This document shows positions 21,773 to 32,721 of a DNA stretch of 64,000 nucleotides, one piece after another (within the stretch, counting starts at the first letter, position 1; every line of letters starts with the position of its first letter). The stretch is from contig NW_018343954.1 of assembly GCF_002099425.1 (NCBI RefSeq), positions 21,351,501 to 21,415,500 on the forward strand, written 5' to 3'. Source of the stretch: Phascolarctos cinereus (taxonomy: Eukaryota > Chordata > Mammalia > Diprotodontia > Phascolarctidae). Below the pieces are notes generated by a model. The model made no database searches, had not been told where the DNA came from, and saw only the letters and a program-made list of their open reading frames with translations. The position numbers and the translations under genes are program-made.

Positions 21773-24700
21773 TGGGGTTTTTTAGGTTTTTATTAATTTT
21801 ATAAAAATGTTGTGACAATTTACTTTTGCCTTACAGAGTTCCAATTTTTGATTTCCTGAAATAATGATCTGAAAAAAAGGCTTTAACAAAGCCTATTGTG
21901 TTTTTGTTTGTTTTTTTCTGTTTCCAGATAAGAATGTCTGCCTCTTCTCCCCTCCCCCCCTTAATAGTATTTTATTTTCTCCAATTACAGTTAAAGATAG
22001 TTTTCAACATACCTTTTCTAAGATTTTGAGGTCCACATTTTTCTCCCTCCATCCTTTCCCTCCCCATCCCCAAGACAACAAGCAATCTGATATAGGTTTT
22101 ACATATACAATCATGTTAAACATATTTCCACATTAGTCATGTTGTGAAAGAAGAATCAGGAAAAAAAAAAGAAAAAAAGCCGGGGGGAGAAAAAAACTGA
22201 AAAAAAATTATGCTTTAATCTTCATTCAGACTCCATAGTTATTTCTCTGGATGTGGATAGCATTTTCCATCAGAAGTCTTTTGGAATTGTCTTGGAATTT
22301 TTGGGAAGAGCTAAGTCTATCATAATTCATCATCACACAGTGTTGCTGCTACAATGTACATGTTCTCCTGGTTCTGCTCACTTTACTCGGCATTAGCTCA
22401 TGTAAGTCTTTCCAGGTTTTTCTGAATCTGCCTGCTCATCATTTCTTATAGCACTATAGTGTTCCATTACATTCATATACCACAACTTATTCAGCCATTC
22501 TCCAACTGATGAACATCACTTCAATTTCCAATTCTTGGCCACCTCAAAAAGAGCTGCTATATTTTTGTACAAGTATGTTCTTTTCCATTTTTTATAATCT
22601 CTTTGGGATACAGACCTTGTACTGGTATTTCTAGGTCAAAAGGTATGTACAATTTTATAGCCCTTTAGGCCTAGTTCCAAATTGTTCTCCAGAATGGTTG
22701 AATCAGTTCACAACTCCAGCAACAATGCATTTGGGTTCCAATTTTCCCACTTCTTCTCCAACGTTTATCATTTTCTTGTTTTGTCATCTTAGACAATCTG
22801 ATAGTTGTGAGGTGGTGCCTCAGAGTCATTTTGATTTGCAACATTTGATTTAGAATGTTTTTTCATATGATGATAGATAGCTTTAATTTCTTCATCTGAA
22901 AACTGCCTGTTCATATCCTTTGACCATTTATTAACTGAAGAATGACTTATGTTCGTATAAATTTGAATCAGTTCTCTATATATTTGAGAAATGAGACCTT
23001 TACCTGAAACACTGGCTGTAAAAAAAATGCTTCCCACCTTTCTGTTTTTCTTCTAATATTGGTTGCATTGGTTTTGTTTGTGCAATTTTTTTTAATTCAA
23101 CTTAATCAAAAAGATCTATTTTCATTTCATAATGTTCTTCCCTTCTCCATAAATCAGACAGGTAAACTATTCCTTGCTTTCCTAATTTGCCTATGATATC
23201 ACCCTTTATGTTTAATCATTTATCCATTTTGACCTTATCTTGGTATACAGTGTGAGATGTTACTCCATCCTTAGTTTCTGCCATACTATTCTAGTTCTCC
23301 CAGCTGTTTTTGTTTAATAGTGAGTTCTCATCCCAGAAGTTGGAGTCTTTGGGTTTATCAAACAATAGATTACTTTCGTCATTGACTACTGTGTCTTGAG
23401 TACTTAACCTATTCCATTGATCCATCACTCTATTTCTTAGCCAGTACCAAATAGTTTTGATGATTGCCACTTTATAATATAGTTTTATATCTGGTACAGC
23501 TAGATCACCTTCTTTTGTATGATTTTCAGTAATTCCCTTGATATTCTTAACCTTTTGTTTTTCCAGATGAATACTGTCATTATTTTTTCTTGCTCTATGT
23601 AATGTTTTTGGTAAGTTGATTGGTATGTCACTTAATAAGTAAATTAATTTACTTAGAATTGCCATTTTTATTAACTTAGCTCAACCTACCCATAAGCAAT
23701 TGATATTTTCCCCAATTGTTTAGATCTCACTGTTTGTGTGAAAAGTATTTTGTAATTGTGTTCACATAGTTCCTGGGTTTGTTTTGGCAGGTAGAATCCG
23801 AAATATATTTTTTGTTGTCTACAGTTATTTTAAATGATTTTCTCCTTCTATCTCTTCCTGCTAGATTCATTGGTAATATATGGAAATGTTAATGATTTAT
23901 GTGGTTTTATTTTATATCCTGGAACTTTGCTTAAGTTGTTAATTATTTCAAGTAGTTTTTTAGTTGATTCTCTAAGTATACCATCATATCATCTGCAAAG
24001 AGTGATAGTTTTGTTTCTTCATTGCTTATTCTGATTCCTTCTATGTCGTCTTCTTTTCTCATTGCTAAAGAGAGCATATCTAGTAAAATGTTGAGTAATA
24101 ATGATGATAATGGACATCTGTGGTTCACTTGTGATCTTACTGGGAAAGCTTCTAGCTTATCCCCATTACATACGATGCTTACACATGGTTTTAGATATCA
24201 TTTTAAGGAAAACTCCATTTCCCCCTATGTTTTCTTGTGTGTATGTGTGTGTCTGTGTATGTTTTGATAGGAATGGGTGCTGTGTGTTGTCAAAAACTTT
24301 TTTTGCATCTATGGAGATAATCATATGATTTCTGTTACTTTTGATATTGATATGATCAATTTTGCTGATAGTTGTCCTAATGTTGAACTAGCCCTGAATT
24401 CCTGGTCATAGTGAAATAGTGAATTTCCTTGTGATAAATTGCTGTAATCTATTTGCTAATATTTTATTTGAAAAATTTGCATCAAAATTCATTAGAGAAA
24501 TTGTGCAATAATTTTCTTTCTGTGTTTTGGCTCTTCGTATTTAGGTATCAGCACCATATTTGTGTTATAAAAAGTATTTTTTAAGACTCCTTCTTCTCCT
24601 ATTTTTCCAAACAGTTTGTATAGTATTGGAATTAATTATTCTTCAAAAGTTTGGTAGAATTCACTTGTAAATCCGTCTGGCCCTGAACATTTTTTCTTAT

Positions 24701-25212
24701 GGAATTCATTGATGGCTCGTTCTATTTCTTTTTTCTGAAATAGGGTTATTTAAGTATTTTATTTCCTCTTCTGTTAATCTGGGAAATTTACATTTTTGTA
24801 AATATTCATCCATTTCACTTAGATTGTCAGATTTATGGGCATAAAGTTGGGCAAAATAGCTTCTATTTGTTGCTTTGATTCCCTCTTCATTGGTGGTGAG
24901 GGAATTCACTGTTTTAGTTTTTTGATAATGAGGATATTTTTCTTTCTTTTTTTTGATCAAATTAACCAAAGTTTTATCAATTTTTTTCATAAAACCAACT
25001 CTAAGTTTTATTTGTTAGTTCAATAATTTTCTTAATTTCAATTTTATTAAGCTCTCCTTTGATTTTCAGAATTTCATTTTGGTACTTAATTGGGGATTTT
25101 TAATTTGTTCTTTTTCTAGCTCTTTTAGCTACATGTCTAAGTCATTGATCTCCTCTTTCTCTATTTTATTCATGTAAGCATTTAGAGATATAAAATTTCT
25201 CCTAAGAACTGT

Positions 25213-25409
25213 TTTGGCTGCATCCCATAAGTTTTGGTAGGTTATCTCATTATTGTCATTCTCTTCAGAGCAGCTCCAGGAGGATGGGCATCTTCTAGAG
25301 GCCAGACTTCCAGGTGCTTCAGTGCAGTCTTGAGGAAATGCAGAAAAACCCCACCTTTGTTTGGCTGTATACTACAGATTTTGGTATGTTGTCTCATTGT
25401 CATTCTCTT
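25213..25409 (-). repeat. Direct repeat pair enclosing 94 bp inside L1 ORF2
   Basis: Segment 25213-25265 (TTTGGCTGCATCCCATAAG...CATTCTCTT) is repeated, diverged, at 25360-25409. The 94 bp between them (25266-25359) are GC-richer and do not look like L1. The other L1 copies here do not cover this interval. Confidence 0.75.
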
Positions 25410-25461
25410 TGATGAAATTGTTTATTGTTAATATGATTTGTTGTTTGGCCCATTCATTCTT

Positions 25462-25512
25462 AAGAATCATATTATTTATTTCATATTATTAATTTCATAT
25501 TATTAATTTCAA
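25462..25512. repeat. Short tandem repeat (about 16-bp unit) in L1
   Basis: TTTCATATTATTAA occurs twice in tandem with a third partial unit (TTATTTATTTCATATTATT), a local slippage expansion inside the L1 copy. Confidence 0.7.
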
Positions 25513-26099
25513 TCTATCTTTCTTTGGCCCTGTATTACATTTAATTTTTATTGCATCATGATCTGAAAAGCATGCATTTACTATTTCTGCCTTACTGCAT
25601 TTGACTGTGAGGTTTTTATGCCCTAATACAAGGTTGATTTTTGTGTATGTGCCATGTACCACTGAGAAAAGTATATTCTTTTCTATCCCCATACAATTTT
25701 ATCCAGAGGTGTAGCATATCTAACTTTTCTAAAATTCTCTTCACCTCCTTAACTTCTTTCATGTTTATTTTGTGGCTAAATTTGTCTGGTTCTGAGAGAG
25801 GGAGGTTAAAGTCTCCCACTAGTATAGTTTTGCTGTCTATTTCTTCCTGTAACTCACTGAACTTCTCCTCTGAGAATTTTGATGTTATAGCACTTGGTGC
25901 ATACATGTTAATGTTGATATTCATTATATGTGATACCTTTTAGTAAGATGTAGTTTCCTTCCTTGTCTCTTTTAATTAGATCTTTTTTTTTACTTCCACT
26001 GAAGCATGAGTGTAAATAACATCTGCTTTATGTTCTAGTCAGAAGCTGAGGGTCTTCCCCTCTGAGATCTACATGTTTGCATTGGTAAATTGGTCCATC

Positions 26100-26386
26100 T
26101 TTTGTCTCAATTCTCAATTGAATGGGCATGGCCTCAGACAAACTGAGACCTGGGAAATATCTTAATTTAAAAAAGCCATGTCACCCATGGCATCCTTGGT
26201 CACCAGTAGTCATCTTGACTTTTGTCTTGCCACTGGATTCTGATTACTCTGGAGAAGAGAGCAAGGCTGGCAACTTTGTGTAGCTTCGCCTCATTCAAAT
26301 TTAATTCATGTGTAAGTCAAGACATCACAATTGTGATGTCATTGGTCCTCTTCAAGAAGGAAGGATTATCATCATCAACAAGAATA
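26100..26386 (+). mobile_element. RTE-type 3'-terminal repeat
   Basis: AGTAGTCATCTTGACTTTTG, CTTGCCACTGGATTCTGATT, CTCCGCCTCATTCAAA-like wording, CAAGACATCACAATTGTGAT, then GTCATTGGTCCTCTTCAAGA and a CATCATCAACA-type terminus. The same block occurs inverted at 54637-54830, and its last 50 bases also match the 3' end of the LINE at 27795. It is either the long 3' UTR of an RTE LINE or a SINE that borrowed it. It inserts just before an L1 fragment. Confidence 0.7.
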
Positions 26387-26394
26387 GACTAACA

Positions 26395-27248
26395 AAAACA
26401 GCAAACCTACAGATCCAAGCTTTTGAGACAATATCTCACCATTTGACAAAAATTATTGGGAAAGCTAAAAAGCAGTGTAGCAGAAACTGGGCATAGACAA
26501 ACATCTCACACAGTAAACCAGTATAAGTTCAAAATGAGTACATGATCTAAATATAAAGGATGATATGACAAGAAGTGTATGGGAACAAATAATAATTTAC
26601 CTGTCAGATGTAGGGATAAGTGAAGAGTTCATGATAAAACAAGAGATAGAGAAGATCATGAGAAGTAACAAAAGCTCTTTTTTGTGGTAGCAAAGACTTG
26701 CAAACTGAGGAATGTTTATCAATTAGGAAACGGCTAAAGAAGTTGCAGTACATGATTGTGATGTGATACTATTGTGCTTTAAAAAATGAGTAGGAAGACT
26801 TCAGGGAACAAAACAAAACAAAAGTTGAGAATTCTTATGTGAACTGATGAAAAGTGAAGTGAGCAGAATCAGAAGAACATTGTACACAGTAACAGAAATA
26901 TTGCAACAATGGTCAATTGGAAGACTTAGCTATTCATATCAAGGCAATGATTCCAGACAATTCCAAAAGACCCATGATGAAAATTGCTCTCTCTGTCTCC
27001 ACAGAGGAAACTGATGAACTCTGAATGCAGATGGAAATATGTTTTTTTTCATTTTATTCTTTTCTCTTGCCTTTTGTTTGTTTTTGCAACATAGCTAATA
27101 TGAAAATATGTTTTGCATGATTTCAGATGTATAATTATATCATTCTGTTTGTCTTCTTAATGGGTTGGGGATGAGTTAAGGAACAGTGAGAACTTGGATA
27201 TCAATTTTTTTTAAATGAGGGTTAAAATAAATAGAAATAAAGTTAAAC
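26395..27248 (+). mobile_element. L1 fragment with internal deletion
   Basis: 26440-26660 is ORF2 distal sequence (AAGCAGTGTAGCAGAAACTG, AATAATTTACCTGTCAGATG, ACAAGAGATAGAGAAGATCA). At about 26668 it jumps to AGCTCTTTTTTGTGGTAGC, which in the copy at 13085 lies about 600 bp further on. It then runs through SEV-SRI-type sequence to the 3' UTR and A-rich end. It is a different, older L1 subfamily. Confidence 0.85.
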
Positions 27249-27589
27249 AAACAAGCAAACATTGTACAATGCCTCTGAGAAGTTTTAGTGTAATTTTAAG
27301 CACAAAATATCTGTGCTATCCTGTGTCTGAAGTGTCAAGGTTTGGGGAAAATGCTAATCTCTTCCCTATACTTCATCATTACATATAAAGGGCTGTCAAA
27401 TCCTGTCTATCTTTTTTCTTTCTAATATTACCTGAATTTATCATATTCATTTTTATTGCACCCAGGAGAATGTGTGTGCAGGATAAGACAATTATAGCCT
27501 CTCTTTATCTAAGGTATGGTTTAAACTGTGGGAAACACTGATGCGACTATAAATAAAATTTCAGAATATGTCCTAATATAATGGTGAGC
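27249..27589. other. Intergenic DNA
   Basis: No gene or repeat recognised. Confidence 0.4.
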
Positions 27590-27705
27590 AAAAGTGAATA
27601 GCATTTTAGATTTAGAGTAAAGACCTGGTTTCAAATTCTGCCCCTTTCATTGACTATCTCTATGGTCCAGGGTAAGAACATTCAAACACACTTATCTTCT
27701 TTTAA
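27590..27705 (+). mobile_element. MIR-type SINE fragment
   Basis: GAGTAAAGACCTGGTTTCAAATTCTG and CATTGACTATCTCTATGGTCC match the head and core of MIR. Old and partial. Confidence 0.55.
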
Positions 27706-29071
27706 CTATCTTAAGATGTTTCTGCTATGTACAGATGGGGTGGCAGAAAGAGTTCCAAATTGATAAAATCAAATATCACTGATAACATGCAACATTGTTG
27801 TTGTTTGTCCTTTGCCTTAAAGGGGATCAAAATGACATCACCTAATTGGGGGTCAATGTACAATGTGTCCACTTGTGGATAATTATACCAATACAAACTA
27901 CAAAGGCTGTACTACAAGTGAGGCACAAATAGTCTGTATAACCATTTAGGATGGAGATGTCTCTAAATTTGCATGAGCACAGCACCTTATTTGATGTAGG
28001 CACAATATATTGGAGGATCCTGTGCTAGTGTCTCTCATATTTCCCAATCAATAACGAATTTCTTCAGAGAGACTTTGAGAACATCTTTGTGTCACTTCTT
28101 CTGACCACCATGTGAACACCTGCCTTGTGTGAATTCTCCAAAACATAGTCTTTTAGGCAAATGTACTTTTGTCATTTCAATAATGGCCAGGCCTTTGGAG
28201 TTGCTCACTCTGCAGTAGAATTTAAACACTTGGCAGTTCAGCTTGAGAAAGGACCTCAGTGTTCAGTACCTTATCTCACCAGGTGATTATAAAATCTTCC
28301 TAAGACTATTCAAATGAAAACAGTTGAATTTTCTGGCATGGCACTGGTAGACTGTCTGTGTTTCACAGGCATACAACAATAAGGTCATCACAATGTCTCT
28401 GTAGACCTTCAGTTTGGTAGGCAGTTTAATACTTCTTTTCTCCTACATTTTCCTTTGGAGACTCCCAAACACTGAGCTGGCTCTGGCAATGTGCATGTCA
28501 CCCTCATTTTCTAGGTGGATGTTCCTTGATAGTATACTGCCAAGGTGAGTGATCTTATCCATAGCATTCAAAATTTCTCCATTTGGTGTAACTGATGGTT
28601 CCATATATAAATGTTATAGTGCTAGCTGTGGAGAACCTCTGTTCTCTTGGTGCTAATTGTTAGGCCAAAATTAGCACAAACAGCAGATAATCCATACTCT
28701 GCATCTCAGCTTGAGAGGCCCCATTGAGTACACAATTATCTGTGAACAAAAAGTCATGCACCACATCTCCCTTCACTTTTGTCTTGGCTTGTAGCCTTTT
28801 CAAGTTAAATAATTTTCTGTAAGTGTGGTAGCTGACATTACTGTTGTTTTTGTCCTCATTGAAGGCATCTGACAACAACATTGAAAACATCATGCAAAAA
28901 AGCAAGGGAACAAGTAGACAGCCCTGCTTCACTCCACTGGTGATTGGGAAAGAGTAAGAACCTATTCAAACATGCCATCATGAAACTGACATACAATACC
29001 GATGAACCAAATGTCATCATGATCTTCCAGAAACCCTCACAATGGACACTATCAAATGCCTTGTTTACATC

Positions 29072-29088
29072 AACAAATGTCATATCTG
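29072..29088 (+). repeat. Left target-site duplication of SINE dimer
   Basis: AACAAATGTCATATCTG is repeated at 29446-29462 as AACAAATGTTATGTCTG, 15 of 17 identical with two transitions. It flanks both SINEs together. Confidence 0.85.
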
Positions 29089-29090
29089 AG

Positions 29091-29253
29091 GGGCAGCTAG
29101 ATGGCGCAGTGGATAGAGCACCGGCCCTGGATTCAGGAGGACCTGAGTTCGAATCTGGTCTCAGACACATAACACATACTAGCTGTGTGACCCTGGGCAA
29201 GTCACTTAACCCCATTGTCTAGCCAAAAGAAAAAAATAAAAACAAAAAACAGA
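29091..29253 (+). mobile_element. WSINE-type SINE, first unit of dimer
   Basis: A complete head-to-tail unit: GGGCAGCTAGATGGCGCAGT, GAGTTCGAATCTGG (good RNA polymerase III B-box match), CAAGTCACTTAACCCCATTG, then an A-rich tail. Its B-box is the best conserved of the SINEs here. It is inserted in the RT domain of the RTE-like LINE. Confidence 0.95.
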
Positions 29254-29275
29254 ATTGTCTTAGATCATTGTATTA

Positions 29276-29445
29276 GGGGCAGCTAGGTGGTGCATTGGAT
29301 AGAGTACCAGCCCTGAAGTTAGGAAGACCTGAGTTCAAATCTGGCCTCCAACCAAACACTTGACACTTGCTAGCTGTGTGCCCCTGGGCAAGTCACTTAA
29401 CCCCAATTGCCTTTAAAAAAAAAACACCAAAAAAACCCCCCAAAA
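29276..29445 (+). mobile_element. WSINE-type SINE, second unit of dimer
   Basis: A complete unit beginning GGGCAGCTAGGTGGTGCATT and ending AACCCCAATTGCC with an A/C-rich tail. It is separated from the first unit by A-rich DNA and a 25-base linker (about 29251-29275) that is not repeated after the second tail, so it lacks its own duplication. Confidence 0.93.
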
Positions 29446-29462
29446 AACAAATGTTATGTCTG
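29446..29462 (+). repeat. Right target-site duplication of SINE dimer
   Basis: The match to 29072-29088 lies directly after the second A-rich tail. Beyond it the RTE coding sequence resumes (GATCACTGTTCTGCTTCTGA). Confidence 0.85.
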
Positions 29463-31679
29463 GATCACTGTTCTGCTTCTGACATTTCTCCTGGTGTTGT
29501 CAGGTGGCAAACACCTTATTAACCATTCCTTATCCCTTTCTGAAGCCACATTGATACTCAGGTAGATTATCATCTATAAGGTAAAGAGTCAGCTAATTAA
29601 GGAGGACTCTGCAAAAAATCTTGCTGGCAATCACTAAGAGAAAGATACCCTGTGATTATCTCAGGACAATCAATTTCCTTGTCCTTTATATAGATGAATA
29701 CAGGTATCTTTGATTTCCTGAGGAATAACCTCCTCTTGCCAAATAATCCAGAAGATTTCAACTTTTATATGAGCAATGGACCCTCTGCCTTATAGCTCTC
29801 TGCTGGAATAGAACCAGCACCAGCTGCTTTGCCACATAAGAGGATCCTAATGGCTTTCAAAATCTCTTCTTCATTTGGAAGTTTGGCTATAGAGGGATTA
29901 ACTTCAACTAGACATAAACAGTCGATGGTTTCAGCATTGGTTGATGGTGGTCTTTTGAGAACACTATAGAAGTATCTATCCCATCTTTCTGGGTCATATC
30001 TTCATCACTGATCATTGTGGCTCCATCAGCACTGAGTAGATGCATATACAGTCTTTGGCCCATAAAAAGTCTTCAAGGCATCATGAAAACACTTTGGATT
30101 GTTACTACCAGTATAAAACTAAACTTCATCTTCCTTCTTCCTAAGCTGAAAATCATGCATCTTTCTAAGCTTTTCTTTCATTTTATTTTTGATGAGGTTA
30201 AACATTGCCTTCTTAGAGATGGATGAACTATCTTGCTGGTAGACCCTGTAGAGTTCTCATTTTTTCATTTAGTACCTTCTGAATTTCCCCATCAATTTCA
30301 TTAAACTAATCCTGATATTTGTGAGTGTTCTGGCCCAGATGAATAAATGTGGTGCTGTACACAAAATCTCTGTAAGCTGCTCACTCTTTTTCCATTCCAC
30401 TGTTACCATCAGTGTGTTGGCTCAGATTTCCCTCCAAATCAATAACAGACTGTTCACATATGGAGAAATGTTCTAATCTGTTGACTTTGAGTCTTCTGGG
30501 CTGCTGCTTTTGTTAAATGCTAATTTTATCTTGGAAAGGATGTATATGATCAGTCTAGCACTGTTGGCTAAACTATAACTCTCACATCCTGTTTATCTCT
30601 TCTCCTAAAATGACATAGTCTATTAAATGCCAACATTGCTGTGAGGGTATATGCATGAAGTTTTGTTGCATTTAAGTAAATGGAAGACAGTGTTGATGAT
30701 GAGAAGGTTATGAGACACACAAGTCTTCAATAGTAAATGACCATTGTTGTAGCTGTTTCTGACCCCATAACTCCCGGGGCCTCCCTGCCATGTCTGATAG
30801 TCTATGCTTACTCTGAACATTAAAGTCATACAGAAACTGAATTGTAAAGTCATACAATTTGTCCTCTTTTGGCACATTGATGATGAGGGTCTCTAGATCT
30901 TCATAAAAGTTTCCTGTAACCTCATCAGGGTTTATCATGGTGAAGAATGCCCACTGATGGTGGTGGCAGGGCACTTTCCTGAAAATGGCAATCAGATTGT
31001 CATGAGACTGTTGTTAACTCCTTTTGTGAGACATACAAGCTTGTTGACTAGAATAGATGTGGTTGCAAAACCTATGCCAGCTTCACAGGCTCCCCATCAC
31101 TGGCAACTCCATAAAAAATGTCTATCCAGCTCTGACTTCGACAAGCTGGCCTTCATTTGCCTGCCTTGTTTTACTCAGGGTTGGTATTTGGAATGCAATG
31201 CTTGCTTACTTCTCTCACAGCAAGAGCTGTTTGTCTTTCAGGATTTCTCATTGTCCTTAAGCATATGTACATTTCATGCACCAATGGTGAGTACAATCAT
31301 CTCCACAAAATTTTTTTGTGCATGTTTTTGTTTTTAACTTCAGGGTAGAATCCCCACCTACCACAGTAAATAGGCCAGGGTTAAGTGAAGCACCTTTTCT
31401 AGCTGTTTACTCATGCTAGGAGATGATTAGTGTAGTCCTTAAGAAAGCTTCTCAGATACTCAGGGGCTGCCATATTGAACTGCTATTTTAGTCCAGTGAG
31501 AAGATGATCCTATGGCCTAGAATGCTTGTATGCAGGGTTGTGACTACAGCTCCCAGTGTATCTGCACTTGCTGTTTTGTCACTGCTCCATCATCACAAGA
31601 TTTTCAGGTAGGTCAAATAGTAAGATAATAAAATTATTGAATAATAAAATAATGAAATAGTAACATAGCAAATGGCAAT

Positions 31680-31818
31680 AGATATAAAAAGGTAATAGAT
31701 ATAAACATGAATGTATACATTCTGGGTTCATGACTATAATATAAAAGAAGGGGGTTGGATTAGATTATCTCTGAAGTTACTTCAAGCTCACAATCTGTGA
31801 TTCTTTGATCCTGTGATT
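31680..31818 (+). mobile_element. CORE-SINE 3' fragment
   Basis: GGGGGTTGGATTAGATTATC, TCTGAAGTTACTTCAAGCTC and CTGTGATTCTTTGATCC are the 3' portion of a CORE-SINE family whose terminus also occurs at 45715-45762, 51125-51180 and 62205-62240. Confidence 0.65.
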
Positions 31819-31954
31819 TACCTTAGTCTTCACGCCCCTTATTTTTGAATCAAAATAATTTTCTCACTATTAACCACTCATTGTGTTGATTCGTCCCTTG
31901 ATACAGTCTATCATAAACAATTCCCCACTTCTGAAATATATACCCTTTTTCATC

Positions 31955-32425
31955 TCTGCCTACTGAAATTCTTCTCTTCCCTTGAGCCTCAACTTAGGTG
32001 CTGCCTCTTCACAAAGCTTTTGCCTATTCCCCTAGCGGAAAATGTTCTTTACCTACTCAGATGTTCCTAGATTCCTATGGATGTAACCTTGTCTTCTTGC
32101 GTGCACGTCAAATCTTACTTCCTGTATCTCAATCAAGTACCACAGAGTAGATTATAAACTTCATGACAGAACGATGTGTTAAATTTTTCAGCTTTGGGGC
32201 AGCTAGATAGTGCAGTGGATAGGGCACTGGCCTTGGAGTCAGGAGGATCTGAGTTTAAATCTGGCCTCAGACACAAGATACTCACTAGCTGTGTGACTTT
32301 TGGCAAGTAACTTAATCCTGATTGCCCTGAAGAAAATTTTTTTTTCAGCTTTGTATACCTGACATCAAACACAGTGCCTTGCTTCTTTCTCACTTTATAA
32401 TCATCTGTTGAATTGTACTATCTTT
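31955..32425 (+). mobile_element. L2-type LINE 3' end, split by a SINE
   Basis: CTTGAGCCTCAACTTAGGTG, CTGCCTCTTCACAAAGCTTT and TAGATTATAAACTTCATGAC lie left of the SINE at 32196. GCTTTGTATACCTGACATCA, CACAGTGCCTTGC and ATCATCTGTTGAATTG lie right of it. Together these give the usual L2 3' UTR order, so the SINE inserted into a pre-existing L2. Confidence 0.7.
32196..32340 (+). mobile_element. WSINE-type SINE inside L2
   Basis: GGGGCAGCTAGATAGTGCAG, GAGTTTAAATCTGG and CTAGCTGTGTGAC are present. The target-site duplication TTTTTCAGCTTT (32184-32195 and 32341-32352) is perfect and fixes the borders. Confidence 0.93.
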
Positions 32426-32720
32426 TGACTAACTCCTAATATAGTCTATAATTTTATCTTCTGGTTTTCCTTCAGTCCATTTTTAACAGTGTAGTTCCAG
32501 TATTTTGTTTTAAATATTAGAATACAAGGAACATCAGACAAAATTGTAGTAAAATATAAATATCAAAATGGATTTAAAAGCCAACCCTATATATGTATGT
32601 TTTTATCTTCTCTTTAAATTTTAATAATGCCTATAGTTTTCAACCAGTTCATTTCTTTTTTTTTTTTTTTAAATCCCATCCTTTCAATGCTATGTTGGGC
32701 CAAATCAATGTTCGGTTACA
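32426..32720. other. AT-rich intergenic DNA
   Basis: No gene or repeat recognised. T-run at 32658-32671. Confidence 0.4.
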
Positions 32721-32721
32721 A

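Larger units (their letters stand above)
21962..25990 (-). mobile_element. L1 LINE, 5'-truncated, 4 kb antisense copy
   Basis: The longest L1 piece here, reading from 25990 down to 21962. The endonuclease part (about 25930-25495) shows NMYAPS, ILVGDFN and, at about 25569-25549, FSDHDAI, all APE-type endonuclease motifs. The RT part follows, with an HRCPLSSLLLNILLD block and the catalytic FADDM at about 23999-23985. Then come the C-terminal domain (for example RNRVMDQWNRL near 23440-23410 and MNRQFSDEEIKAIYHHMKKH near 22920-22860) and the 3' UTR (about 22280-21962). Stops and frame changes are spread throughout, so it is dead. A partial duplication with 94 bp of foreign sequence lies at 25213-25409. 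Full-length L1 is over 6 kb, so ORF1 and the 5' UTR are missing. Confidence 0.95.
27795..31615 (-). mobile_element. Nearly full-length RTE-like LINE (not BovB), interrupted
   Basis: An RTE-type retrotransposon reading from about 31615 down to 27795. Without the SINE dimer inserted at 29089-29445 it spans about 3.45 kb, the usual RTE length. Pieces in order: an endonuclease region with TMINPDEVTGNFYEDLETLI (near 30940-30880) and DYQTWQG followed by NNGHLLLKTCVSHNLLIIN (near 30810-30700); a linker; the RT start with LPNEEEILKAI and GKAAGAGSIPAESYKA (near 29890-29790); MTFVDVNKAFDSVHCEGFWK (near 29090-29025); KQGCLLVPLLFCMMFSMLLS (28932-28870); and the catalytic box as FLFTDNCVLN, where YADD-like residues have become FTDN. 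The terminal repeat on the sense strand is GACAAACAACAACAATG. It has many stops and is inactive. KQGC with NLKRLQAKTKV is a signature of the RTE group often labelled endonuclease-reverse transcriptase and differs from the BovB copies at 0.5-2.9 kb. Confidence 0.85.

Noticed and set aside
23291-23665. 124-residue minus-strand frame as a gene
   Set aside because: It is the L1 ORF2 region with RNRVMDQWNRL, inside the 4-kb antisense L1.
29100-29180. tRNA gene in the SINE head
   Set aside because: The head has A- and B-box-like words (GAGTTCGAATC) but no cloverleaf, and it continues into the SINE body; it is tRNA-derived, not a tRNA gene.
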